Shown here one piece after another: positions 29,201-39,763 of a stretch of DNA of 64,000 nucleotides. The notes below the pieces were generated by a model. That model was not told the origin of the DNA. It was given only the letters and a program-made list of their open reading frames with translations, and did not search any database. This DNA comes from Liolophura sinensis (Eukaryota > Mollusca > Polyplacophora > Chitonida > Chitonidae), in the NCBI RefSeq assembly GCF_032854445.1, contig NC_088295.1:53115249-53179248 (forward strand), in the 5' to 3' direction. The translations under genes and the position numbers were made by a program. Each line of letters opens with the position of its first letter. The first letter of the stretch is position 1.

Positions 29201-32200
29201 GGTAAAATATACAATATGACTGAAATTGTCTTTTGTACATATATATGAATAAGGAATACATGTATTTTATTTCGTCCTAAAGGCTTCAAAATTATATATC
29301 ATTTGTCCTGGGCTTTCCAGATAAGCTTACAAAAGTAAAATCTCTCTTGAAGGTAGGTCTTCAATTATCTTATTCCTCTTGAACTTAGAAACTTGCCATT
29401 AGCCATTACCAGAGTTCCGACCTAACTGCAGCTGCTAAAAACACACCATTAAAATAGTAGAGCGGTAATCTGGTGCAGCATATTGAGTCAGTAGCTGAAT
29501 TAATTTTTAAATTTATTTTACACGTACAAACAATGGAAAAGTTTATGTTCTAATGTGTCATTACAGTACCAGTACAAATGTATATAGATTTCTGTAAATG
29601 TCTCCTGTTTGACAACTTCATAACATATGCTTCACAGCATTCTCCTAGCTTTAGGGAACAAATAAAAATTGATAAAAATGTAGAGGTTGGACCTGAATAC
29701 AAAAATGTCGAAAATGTCTTACAAATTCATACACTAGATTTACAGGTGGCTTTTAGTATAAGAATCAACGGGAATTATTTAAAAATCCTTCTGTATTTAT
29801 TTCTCTATTTAAAATGCAACAAATTAATTTTGAATAATATTTGAAGTGAGTTACGTCCCTTATGACTTTTTGGCCCACAATGACAATCTGGTCAACCACT
29901 TCAGAAAGCTTTAACTTTTAGTTTCTTTTATCCCCGATACCTAACAAGTCATTCAAAAGCATCTACTTTGGAGAGTATCTACCTTATTTCTGTTTCTGCT
30001 TATCTAACACAAGGAAATCCCCTAAAATCAGCGCCAACAAGACAAAAAACGGCAGTGGCCACGTACGACAGTCTAACCTACATATACATTTCATTTGCAC
30101 ATTAGACAAATTCATTATGCCAGAATTTTCTCACTAAGTGACACCATTTTTTAATTTTATTTCTACAAAATGAATATCTGGTGGTAAAATCTACACGTAT
30201 GAATCCCTGCAATTATGGATGCTTTTATTCTCTGGTGATTATCACACTGTATAGACACATAGATAACAAGACGCCAAGAAAAACTAAAGTAAACACAGTA
30301 CATATGTGCATTCTAAGAACCTCATCGTGCTAAAAGCGAGCATAGTGTAGTCGCAAAGCAACTACTGTTTGACGCTCGCAGATGGCATAACAGTTGAAAA
30401 AACAACCACAACTTTATTTAGTTTTATGTCTACTGGATGTCAAGTGACATGTATTTCTGGGCTGTACTGTGTATACATTTAAAATCTCAAAAGAGCTTGG
30501 GTGTTCTCCAAAGGTGAGATTTCACCTGCAAAAGTCCTCAACCAAAGTTGAAGTATCAACCGTTTTCACTGGACTCAATAAACAACATCCATCACAAATA
30601 ATACTGAATTTGTGGCTGGACCTCATTTCATGATGGGTAACACCATTACAGGTAAGTACGTGTAAATACCAAAACAATCTGCAGTGAAGAAAAAACCCTA
30701 ACGAGGTAGCACTACATGTTTACCTGAGTTACAGGTAAGCAGAACAAGGATCCAGAAGTCTTGGCAGCTTCACATCTCAACAATTCTCATTGATCAAAAC
30801 TATAGTTGTGAAAAGTGAGAGGTTATTATTTCAGCATGGGATATTCCCCATGCACACTTCAGGCATAGTGCATATACATGTATTCGTGGGCCAACGGTCC
30901 ACATAGTTTTCTCTTAAAATTCAAAGGACCATGAACACAAAGCAACACACTGACATCAATGGCATGCTCAAATCACACATGTACACAGCCCTTGAAAATA
31001 ACTGATGAGCATCAGGGCACATCTACTGTTATGTGTAAGTTTTACCTTTGATATAGTCTCGTTCATCTTGTTGACTGGCTGCTAGCTGGGTAGACCCTTC
31101 CCTTTGGGAGGCCTCAGAGCTGGCACTGCTCTGACTGGGGGTAGGGGAAGCCTGCCTCTGTAACCCAGCCGGATAAAAAGGCACCATATTGTTATAGCGG
31201 CTAGATGTATAGTCCTCTCGTGTAGGAGAACCAGCTTTGCTTGCCTTTGGTAATGTGGTAATCATAGTCTGATAGTTTGGCAAAAATGTGTGGGCTGGGT
31301 AACTTATTGTAGACACATTAGTACTAGGCATGACATCACGTCTACCAGGTATGTCTGGAGGATTGAAAGTGGGCTGGTACACTGAACTTGGAGGATTAGT
31401 CGGTGTAGAGAAGACCCCACTTATAGGCGGGGTCACAGAGGAGACAGACACCTGTATCTGGGGCCGCGCATCATAGTTACACTCCACTAGGAATGGTCCT
31501 GTTACACCGGTAGAGTTGACTGGTGAGCTTGCCTGTCCAAGCTGGTACCGGCCGAGTACATTATTGAACTGGCTGGACGACACATCTATTTGCGACGACT
31601 GCTGGTCCTGTTTGGAAATAAAATGATGCACGGGTATCCGTGATCCCACATGACTGGCTGGGGGCTGCTGAATCTGTAGCTGAGGCTGAATAGCTACCTG
31701 TGGCATCGTTGTCATGTTTGCATTCCTGTCCTCAGGTTTTCTGTTTTTAATGTATATTGTTGCTTGTGACAAATGCTGAGGTGTTGGCACACGTTCATGG
31801 TGACCTGCACCAGAGTTCTGCACATGAGTTTCTGGTGAGAACTGTCCGACAGGATACATGTTTGAATTCATTTGGCTGAAAACTGTCCTTTTTGGTGCAG
31901 TTTGTGGTGGGGTATCCCCACTGGCATGGCTAGGAGCTGGCTTCACTATGTACGATGACTTGTGTGGAGAACAAAACTCTGGAGAACCACTAGGGATTTC
32001 TGAGCCTGAATGTCGATTTGGACTGGCTACATTTGTGTTGCACTCAATGTTAGGGATCTGACCTGTGGACCTGGAGTGCTGAAGAAACGGACCGAAGTCT
32101 GGTGATCTGCCACTGGCACTGGAGTCTGTGTTGGGTGAGGCAGCAGGTGCCTGGCTGTTGACAGTAACTGGGGGCCAGGCATTGGCCAGTGAAGCCACAA

Positions 32201-34249
32201 GGCCTGAGCCAATGCATGGCAGGCTGCCGGTGCTGGCATTACTCTTTAAACTGGAGCCAGAGTCACTTCTTTGGCGTACACTTTGAGGATCCATCAGACG
32301 GAGATCCCCCAACTGCTGTACCACAGGAAAACCTGAAGTTTCTGATGTGTAGTCTCCAAACATGTGCTTGGGACTTTTACCTGCCAACACCTCAAGGCAC
32401 TTGTTCTTGTTGTTTGAATGCTGCAAAACAAAACTAAACCATTTTAGACCATTCTCAATTCTCTTGATATAAGGTACAACTAAAAGTAGTCTAAATGACT
32501 TATATGAGATAATCAAAAATGTAGTATATATTTGTTAATACTAGATTTGATTTCGAAGCTGACCAACCAGGTTACGGTTTCATGAAATCAGTTTTAGGTT
32601 AAAAACCTTGAAAACAAATTCAGGCTCTTATGTTTCCAGGTGCAGTTCACCTTTTCATTGGTTTAGCTTTTCAACAGTTTATCAGACAAGGATTACACCA
32701 ATTTTCAGTCTGGCTTACTGTGTAGTAGCTACTGCACTACTACCTGACATCATAAGAGCTGCAAACATTTCAGAAATAGCCCATGAATATGTACCTTTGC
32801 CAGCAAATGAAAAGTATACATAAATTCAGTCAAACAGTTTAGCTCCTGGCTAAACATCATAATAACAATTATAGGCATTACACTTTTGGACAAGAAATGA
32901 CAACCCAAATTTGTGTCTATTTTCACTTTTTGGGGGGGATGGGGGGAGGGTAATCTTACTGAACTAAAACTTTGTACATGCTGGACCATGACACGTTACA
33001 GATGATGTTTTAATTTTTGGATGTTTCATTCATTTTTAACCAAGTTAATTTTTCTGTTCTTGACATTGACAGTTTTTTTGATGTTTTATTTTTTTGTTTT
33101 TTTTTTCAAAATGGTTTGTCACTGAAATGAACACTGGTATATGGTCTCACCACGACAAGTTACAGATCAGTTGTAGTTCTGCTCTGTTTCTTCAGTTTTC
33201 GACAACATTATGTCATAGTTTTTGGACAGTTTTCCTAACGTGTCACAAAACTTTTTCGAAGGGGTTCATCACTAGAAATAAAAGTTGGTGCACAGTTTCT
33301 CCACAACCAGTTGGAATTCCATGCAATTTTGCTAGATGCATGGTTGATGCATGAGATGAGTTGCAGTAAAATTCCAAGATTTAACTGCTTTTAACCAAAA
33401 TATCATGTTTTCAGCTCCTCGACCAATATGGCATATCTGATGGCCTTGATAGAATTCACGTAACCAAGAACATCAGAAAAGAGCCGTCTGTTTCCACCTT
33501 TTGACCAAAATAACAACATTAACTGCTGTCTTTCTATTTAACAGAATATTAAGAATATTTTAAAAATCAAGTGTATAAGGACATTGTTTCATGATTATCT
33601 CCCTTGGATGTAACAGAAAATAAGTATCCATCTTGCCTACTCATTCTTAATATTAAAGGATACATGACAAGTTTGGTTTTTATTTCTTAATGTGAATTAC
33701 AATGCTGATGATGTGGTTTAACACACAAAACTACAAAAAAGTTTTCTTCTTGGGGTGTAAACATGGCTTTAACTACACTTTTCGTAAGGCTCCAGTCATC
33801 AGTGCGGAGTTACCTGCCGAGGTGATTGTTACAAGAGCCAAAATTGGGGTCGCTAAACTGGTCCCATATTCTTAGTGTGTGCATTGATGATGCTCTTTCA
33901 AAAGTTTTCCGACCACTGAGAAAAAATATGAATAAAATAGAGGGTTCTTAATACAAAATATGCCTTAAAAATAAATAATTTTTTTTTTTTCGTTTTTTTT
34001 TTGCATATCTTTCTTTATGTTCCTTAAAACCATATTACTGGAATTCATTTTATAGTGCCCTTTCATCTATTCTTTAAATGTGGATTAATGTTTCTGACAA
34101 CACAGAAGAGATTACCAAGCATACCAAAAGTACATGACACAACAAACCTGTTGTATAAGATCTGCCACAATGTAGTCTGGTATTTCTGGATAATATGTTT
34201 TAAGTTCGTGAAACAGCTGTAGGTTTATGGCACTATCAGGTGCTGCCAT
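22985..34249 (-). CDS. TAB2: TAB2/TAB3 orthologue (TAK1-binding adaptor with CUE and NZF domains), 6 coding exons
   Basis: The gene encodes an adaptor that brings the TAK1 (MAP3K7) kinase to Lys63-linked polyubiquitin in innate immune, TNF/IL-1-type and stress signalling. Exons in transcript order: 34249-34148, 32420-31046, 27468-27329, 24130-24034, 23860-23678, 23217-22985. They total 2130 nt (709 aa plus stop), against 693 and 712 aa in human TAB2 and TAB3, and every junction keeps phase. Layout: CUE domain (residues about 7-55, split between exons 1 and 2), a Ser/Pro/Gln-rich linker of about 430 residues, a coiled coil (about 493-571), a proline-rich segment, and a C-terminal RanBP2-type NZF finger with Cys671, 674, 685 and 688 and the TF dipeptide (675-676) that binds ubiquitin. 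Invertebrates usually have one gene for vertebrate TAB2 plus TAB3. An extra 17-residue tail follows the finger. Confidence 0.95.
23678..23860 (-). CDS. TAB2: TAB2 coding exon 5
   Basis: It encodes [20 protein letters not shown] and a Pro/His/Thr-rich stretch ending PPRTSR. The acceptor TTTTAG and donor AGAC|GTAAGT are in phase with the neighbouring exons. This variable segment joins coiled coil and finger. Its GC content is locally higher. Confidence 0.85.
24034..24130 (-). CDS. TAB2: TAB2 coding exon 4 (coiled coil)
   Basis: It encodes [20 protein letters not shown] followed by [12 protein letters not shown]. It aligns with the vertebrate TAB2 segment EEMTRLRSMNRQLQ, part of the TAK1-binding coiled coil. 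The acceptor is AATTTCAG and the donor is AGAA|GTAAGT. Confidence 0.93.
24799..26996. mobile_element. TTAA-flanked inverted-repeat DNA element (non-autonomous)
   Basis: TTAA at 24799-24802 and 26993-26996 flank 18-bp termini AGGATTAGTGTCCAGATT (left) and AGGATTAGTGTCGAGATT (right, reverse complement), which differ at one base. A weaker inverted similarity extends inward about 180 bp (CTGTTTAACAGTA / CTGTTAAATTG and GACGTCATA on both arms). Length between the TTAA sites is 2190 bp. No transposase is recognisable inside. TTAA duplication is typical of piggyBac-type transposition, but the termini do not start with the usual CCC. It sits in TAB2 intron 3. Confidence 0.65.
25007..25564. repeat. 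0.56-kb repeat, copy A
   Basis: From AATTATTTAAAAGTCCTTCT to CCTCATCGTGCTAAAAGCG this matches 29773-30339 at roughly 90% with few indels, in the same orientation. It lies inside the TTAA-flanked element. Confidence 0.9.
27329..27468 (-). CDS. TAB2: TAB2 coding exon 3 (coiled coil)
   Basis: It encodes [20 protein letters not shown] and then [20 protein letters not shown], a heptad-rich coiled coil matching the vertebrate LLVHQ...LEKEELERLKSEV segment. The acceptor is ATTTGCAG and the donor is AACT|GTAAGT. Confidence 0.93.
28330..28400 (-). mobile_element. SINE 3' fragment
   Basis: TTATTTATTTACTTCATTGG and GTTTTATGCCGTACTCAAGG are the reverse complement of the SINE tail. Confidence 0.7.
28796..29005 (-). 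mobile_element. SINE copy, diverged
   Basis: Read on the - strand it has a B-box-like GAGTTCAAATCCAGTCCATG, the CCTCTCC block and the tail ending in (AAAT)n, with an altered middle. Confidence 0.8.
29773..30339. repeat. 0.56-kb repeat, copy B
   Basis: Direct repeat of 25007-25564, beginning at AATTATTTAAAAATCCTTCT and ending at TCATCGTGCTAAAAGCG. The TTAA-element termini that surround copy A are not found near this copy. Confidence 0.9.
31046..32420 (-). CDS. TAB2: TAB2 coding exon 2 (CUE end and long linker)
   Basis: This large exon starts with [20 protein letters not shown], the third helix of the CUE domain, and runs through a disordered Ser/Pro/Gln/Thr-rich linker to [11 protein letters not shown]. 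Upstream in-frame codons before CATTCAAAC belong to the intron (acceptor TTTTGCAG). The donor is AAAG|GTAAAA. A large central exon of this kind also exists in vertebrate TAB2 and TAB3. Confidence 0.95.
32421..34147 (-). other. TAB2 intron 1 (between coding exons 1 and 2)
   Basis: This 1.7-kb intron holds no repeat that I can classify. It has a G-run cluster on the + strand at 32932-32950 and T-rich stretches near 33070-33110 and 33980-34010. Confidence 0.6.
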
Positions 34250-34300
34250 CTGATCATCTTCACTTACTACTCTCCATGTTCCATTGCTTCACAGTTTAAT
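34148..34300 (-). CDS. TAB2: TAB2 coding exon 1 with 5'UTR (CUE start)
   Basis: Coding part 34249-34148 reads [20 protein letters not shown] and then [14 protein letters not shown], the first two CUE helices; YPEIP occupies the MFP-motif position. The exon opens at 34300 after a TACAG acceptor. Two short upstream ORFs (34284-34267 and 34257-34225) precede or overlap the start. The donor is ACAG|GTTTGT. Confidence 0.92.
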
Positions 34301-34430
34301 CTGTAGCAAAGCAAAATAATAAAATATTGATAAAGCTCTTGTTTACAATTAGCTAATTTAATAAATCTGTAACGGATGGTCATAAAAGCATTTGAAATCT
34401 ACATGTATATCGCTAGCTAAGTGATATATA

Positions 34431-34531
34431 TGACAGCAGCCAGCATAATGGTGGGAGGAAACCAGGTTGGGACCAGGGAAAAAGCCATGGCCATCCACAG
34501 GTTGCTAACAGACTCTCCCACGTATGGTCAG
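34431..34531 (-). mobile_element. SINE middle fragment
   Basis: CCAGCATAATGGTGGGAGGA, GGCCATCCACAGGTTGCT and CCCACGTATGG match the reverse complement of the SINE body. Confidence 0.75.
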
Positions 34532-35159
34532 ACTGGGTTATTAATATCACTGAAGTAACTGCCCATTTGTGTATAAAATTAAGAAATTATGAAGTTTATA
34601 ATCTGTATAATCTGAATAATCACACTATTTTAATCACTTAAAATATCAAAATAAGACACCACAACAACTCACCCAAAGAACATTCACAGTGAAGAAATTT
34701 ATATACATTTATACATTTAGATACATGTAATAAGGCTGGCAAAGATGATAATCTGCCAGTACAGTTTTCTGACATTTAAAATGGCCAACAAGAATTTTTT
34801 GCCATGTTTTTTTTCTTCTTTTTACACATAATTATTTGAATTTAGACCCTGAGTGGAGTCTACTCCAGGGAGTCCATTAGAAGGCAGTTACCTACTACCG
34901 GCAACCTGTATACATGTATACGTGTACTTTGTCCAAAGCTCCTTCTTAACTTCATTAACCTCTCTACCAGGTAGCTGGATACTTTGGGAGAATAAAAAAG
35001 CCTTTTACTCAAAAAAGCAATTACAACCCTGCCAGTCCCCTAAATTCAGTAGCTCATTTTCACAAATGAGGCCACACCAGTTTAACTTGTTGTTTTACGG
35101 GCAGAATAAATCTTTTCCAACATCGACCTATGTAATAACAAGAGTTCAGGTGAACACAA

Positions 35160-35840
35160 CACATGCCCCAACAAATGCATTTGCTTGAAATGTATAAAAG
35201 AATACCAACAGCTATGTCGTGAGTATAATCGCTGAGCAGAATCTTCATGGGTGATGATGATAGATCTGTGATTACAATGACAACAAAATGGACAAATGTG
35301 TCCACCAAAAATAAAAACTCTATGCTTTATAGCCCAGACATGAAATCATATCTGTTTAAATAGTATATTTATATACAGAAAATGGTTATCTGGTTATTAT
35401 GACAACCGCGAAAATGGGACAAATGTGACTCAAGTCATAATACTAAAACTTTGTGGACAACAGTTTGAGTTACAGCCCAGACATGAAATCATACCTATTT
35501 ATATAACATATATAGGGAAACAGGCGATTTGGTATCCATGACAACCGTGGAAATAAACAAAAGTGAGTCGCGACACATCGTCATCTGTGTATCCGTGTAT
35601 CCACCAACAAGAGTTCAGGTGAGCAAAACATACACCCCAAAAAATGCATTTGTTTGAAACGTATAAAAGAATACCAGCAGCATTGTGGTAAGTATAACAG
35701 CTGAGGGGAATCTTCAAAGGTGTTGATGATGGGTATGTGGTTACCTGAACAACCTCGCAAGAGGACAAATGCGTCCATTAAAAATGAAAACTATACAGAA
35801 AAAAGTTTTGGCCAGGCATGGAATCATATCTATTTATACA

Positions 35841-35904
<64 letters not shown>

Positions 35905-36400
35905 CTGGTTACCAAGACAACCGAGGAAATGCACAAATGTAAGTCGCCATACATCATCATCTGAGTATCTATGTATCCAGCAAATATTAAAACTTTCTGT
36001 GGAAAACAGCTGGGAGTTACAGCGCAGACACAAAATTATATCTATTTATACAGTATATATGGAGAAATGGCAATCTTGTAACCATGACCAAAAGACTAAT
36101 GTGAGTCGTGACACATCTTCATCTCTGTATCTATGTAGCCAATGAAAAATAAAATTTCTATGCAGAAAACAGTTGGAATTATAGCCTGGACATGACAGTG
36201 CCTATTGGTACAGTATATATGGCGAAAATTGCAATCTGGTTAACATGACAACTGTGGAAATGGACAAAGCTGAGTCGCGACCCATCGTCATCTGTATGTA
36301 TGTATTTACCAAAAATAGAAACTCCTTGTGGAAAACAATTGGAGATTAGCCCGAACAGAAATATGGAGGGACAGACGGCCATAATCGCTATGAAATAATA
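35160..36400. repeat. Degenerate tandem block, period about 150-170 bp
   Basis: Repeated phrases include GCCCAGACATGAAATCATA, (C/A)ATGACAACCG, GGACAAATGTG and CATCGTCATCTGTGTATC, at about 35325, 35475, 35815, 36015 and 36185. The copies differ by many changes and indels. Confidence 0.75.
35853..35896. repeat. (TA)n microsatellite
   Basis: A pure TA run of about 40 bp inside the degenerate block. It can form a hairpin and is likely unstable in length. Confidence 0.95.
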
Positions 36401-37007
36401 CACTCCATCTCATGGCGGGGGCATACAAAAATAAAACTTAAAATCATCAAATTTGTGGGAAACGTTGACTGTCCAAGAAAATTTTTCGTCTTGAAGACGT
36501 ATTTCCGTGATCAAAACGACTTGAAAAAAGAGGAAAAGTCGTACAATATCAAGATCGTACAAAATAAAAAGGTACATGTACATTTTTAGTTTTAGTGTTA
36601 TTCCATTTTTGGATTTTTTAGTGTTGGCTCACATACATAACACAGAATAAAATTGGTGTCACCCAACCCAAATGGCCAAACCAAAAAGGACAAAGTGCTT
36701 TGTCCCTATTGGCACTCCAGATGTAATTTGAAATACTCTCTGATCATGTTTTAGTGTTGATGGAGCAGAAACATTCATAAGCACAAGTTCATAAGCTTAA
36801 TGTAAAGGTACATGTTGTTTCCTCGAAGTGTTTACAAAATTTGATAAAGGCAGGTATGAAGCTAAAATACTGAAGTAATCAAGAGCAGAGAGATGTTCTT
36901 TAAGGCAGGAATGACATTGTACATCTCTATGATGCTTCACCTCTATTGTCTCTCCTTCACATGACATCAGTGATCTTGCGTTCTTCTAGAGGCTACAGTT
37001 TGCACTG

Positions 37008-37090
37008 GCTAATTCCAGAACCTCCATTATAAGGAGACTGTCATATAAGTGAAATATTCTTGAGTATGGAGTAAAACACCAATAAATCAG
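37008..37090 (+). mobile_element. SINE 3' fragment
   Basis: CATATAAGTGAAATATTCTT and GTAAAACACCAATAAAT are the SINE tail. Confidence 0.75.
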
Positions 37091-38636
37091 AATCCATTCT
37101 AAGCTTCAGGTACTCTATAAGTATATATGTATGTATGCTAGGGTTCTATTTTTGTATTTAATGATTTTTCAGTCCTATCATGAGGAAGAGTCACTCTGTG
37201 CGTGTACATATATTGCATGCACAAACAACTGTGTCTTCTTGTGGTAGAGTCCATGCTGCCAAAGTGCTGCTAGGGTGTTCAAAAAGGGCAAGTAGCAGGA
37301 TGCACACAGCTGTCTACTGTCGTCCTCGTAGCCGCCTACTTTGAATATTCTTACTATTTAAATCAATGGTAATCGTCATCTTTCATCTGATTTGACATCA
37401 TTTTTATGTTTTCTTCTCCTTTAAGGAATCAGTGCATAAAATAGTCCTATACAATATGACATTTATAGTTCTACAGAGTTTTATCTCCATGTTTTTATTC
37501 CTGGGCAAAAACTACCTATCTCTCAACAACAAATGCACACCCTCAAGATACTGTCCAAACCATCATGAATTTGGTGTTAGAGGAAGTGAGGGACTCAGTG
37601 TTCAAATTTTAAAATAACACACGAAATCCATCAAGATGGACTAGTACAAACTATATTATACAAAAACACAGTCATAACCTGCCCCTGTTAAATATGTTGA
37701 GGCTGTCAGTACAGCGAGATGCTTTGACCGTTACCAAGAATCTCAAATCTACAGAGCCTAAGAAATGACAGATCAATGCGATCAATCAACAGACAGAAAG
37801 GTAAGGAACATAAGTGTGAACAATTAAAGCCATTGAGACGTATTTGTTGGCTAATTGTTGTCCCAAACGCAGTGACAAACTGCCCCGGCAACTACATCAG
37901 ATTTTTAAAGGGAGCGCGCTGTGACATTAGTTTGGGGTATTCCTTAGCAGTACAAAATTTTTGCCCTGCCTAACGTCAGTCAGAGCAATCTCAAACTAAT
38001 AATGTATAGGATTAAGCATACATAGACATGGCTTTAGAAAAAGTTTCTACATTACATTATCACAACAAAGGCAAACATAACATAATTTCATGAAATACAT
38101 TCATCTAGTGGTGACATCACTCACTTCAGATCCAAGGGCTTAAACAGATTTATACAACGTACCAATCACCATACAGCCTGTAATACAACCTAAACTGATC
38201 ACTCGTCCATTGTTTTCTTAAGCATCTATCACATGCACAAGTACTTTTGACAAGTTCCTCAGCATAGTGTGTACGCTGGAGTCTTGACAGCTTGAACGTC
38301 CCAAAGAAGGCAAGATTTAGGTCAAAGTGTCACAAATACAAAAACAAAATCTAAACATAAACAGTGACTACAACATCAGTTGACCAAAATGACGGACACG
38401 GCGATGATGATAGATAGGGAGGGCTTCTTCAAAGAGACATACCTGTATTATGCACAGTCATCGATTGACATAAAACATTAACTCCCTATTTCCTCACCTA
38501 GATACCACTTGATTAATCCATTCGTTTGAAAATTCTTGGCATTTCACAAGTGAGATCGAAAGAAACATAAATGTTACGCTCCCAACATCGGTAAAAATTG
38601 TCAATGGCGGACCATGATCCCACGGGGCATGCGCGG

Positions 38637-38652
38637 CTCACCAGATGGCGCT
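38637..38652 (+). promoter_or_regulatory. CTCF-like motif
   Basis: CTCACCAGATGGCGCT fits the CTCF core consensus CCASYAGRKGGCRSY with one mismatch. A second AGGTGGCGCT core lies at 38675-38684. Both sit at the presumed TAB2 leader exon. Binding is untested. Confidence 0.4.
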
Positions 38653-38760
38653 AATGTCAGATGGAGAAATTCAGAGGTGGCGCTACAGGAAAATGTCTGT
38701 ACATAGTTAGTGAAGCAACCGGTGAAAGTCATTCTTCTCAAGCCAAACGTTCCAATATTC
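38642..38760 (-). other. TAB2: Candidate TAB2 noncoding leader exon
   Basis: On the - strand CATCTG|GTGAGC at 38642/38641 is a strong 5' splice site that could join to the acceptor at 34300. The upstream edge is unknown. This is inferred from splice-site quality and position only. Confidence 0.3.
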
Positions 38761-39335
38761 ATTAGTTCTCTTCAAATTCAATACAGCAAAATTCATTCAA
38801 TTATCGTATTCTTAAAACATAAATTTCGTTTTGTTTAGTTTAAACTAAAAATAAATAAATAAATAAATAAGAAAAATAAGGTTATAAAATGCTCAATGTT
38901 TAAAAAAGAAAAAAAGCAGCATGCCCTTTTTTCGAGTCTAAGTTAACCAACATGAGATTAGCGTTTTGCCATTACTGAAATAGCCTGTCTCTCTGGAATA
39001 AGAAATAAGTTTAGTCCACGATGCAAATGTAAATCAAATATATTAATTTTTTTCTTTATTTATTTAAAAAGCTTGAAATAACCGGGTTGGGAACTCAAAT
39101 TTAAAAGCACTTCATAAAAACATTGTAAACTGAAAAATAATTAAATTGCCGTCAAGAGCTACCACATATACGACGGGGGTCCGGCGCGTGGCTAAAAGAA
39201 ACCACAGTGCCTCGAGTAAACTACCGTCCGTTGCCAGGTATCTGATAAAACCCACTTAACGTGTTAAAGCCCGTGCAGCGAAGGCTGGATTCGAACACTC
39301 GACCTCATTAACCAAAATCCAAACAGTTGGGGATA

Positions 39336-39367
39336 TGCGCATGCGCATTACTGTTTTGGCGCTCAAA
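39336..39367 (+). promoter_or_regulatory. NDC80: NDC80 promoter motifs: NRF1 palindrome and E2F/CDE-CHR-like site
   Basis: TGCGCATGCGCA (39336-39347) is a perfect NRF1 palindrome. TTTTGGCGC (39354-39362) fits E2F, and GGCGC is followed after four bases by ATTGAA, one base from the CHR TTTGAA at the usual CDE-CHR spacing. In vertebrates NDC80 is a G2/M gene under CHR/DREAM control, so the motif fits the gene. Confidence 0.5.
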
Positions 39368-39380
39368 TTGAAACTACGAG
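39363..39380 (+). other. NDC80: Candidate end of NDC80 noncoding exon 1
   Basis: CTACGAG|GTGAGC gives a strong donor at 39380/39381, just after the promoter motifs. It would splice to the acceptor TTTGTAG before 43307, four bases ahead of the NDC80 ATG. The transcription start is not visible. Confidence 0.35.
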
Positions 39381-39763
39381 GTGAGCCTGGAAACGTGAAG
39401 TGACTGAATCCCGAGGCCTTGGTAATTTATTTGAAGTCTGTCAGCCTTACAATAGTTTATATGTGGTAGATAATATAATCATTGTCAGTCTTTTAGGCGT
39501 CTCGATTCCACTAAATTTTCATGGATTTACACTGCCTCTGTAAAAATACCTATCGTTGTTGTTGTTGTAAAGTGACATTGTGAACTGACAACCCCTTGTG
39601 TTTCCAACCATTCTTGGTAGTTTTGGTCACACGACGTTAGTTTATTGAAGAATCTGATTTTCATAATGAACGTATGAAAAGCGGGTCAGTTGCAGTTGCA
39701 GCAGCTTATACTTAACGATTCCCGGTGTGAAGTGTTTGTTTCGCTGACGTGGATCTAGTTCAA

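Larger units (their letters stand above)
27469..31045 (-). other. TAB2 intron 2 (between coding exons 2 and 3)
   Basis: This 3.6-kb intron contains a SINE fragment (28330-28400), a SINE (28796-29005) and copy B of the 0.56-kb repeat. No gene is seen in it. Confidence 0.7.
34301..38641 (-). other. Probable TAB2 5' (noncoding) intron
   Basis: About 4.3 kb between the first coding exon and a candidate leader exon at 38642. It holds a SINE fragment (34431-34531), a degenerate repeat block with a (TA)n core (35160-36400), a SINE fragment (37008-37090), and a TTTTCTTCTCCTTTAA end at 37409-37424 like that of the 535-bp element. No protein gene is seen. Confidence 0.55.

Noticed and set aside
39276-39296. 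Possible tRNA (GATTCGAAC, B-box-like) near the TAB2/NDC80 promoter
   Set aside because: The arms that would form the T stem do not pair, and no acceptor, D or anticodon arm could be found on either strand.
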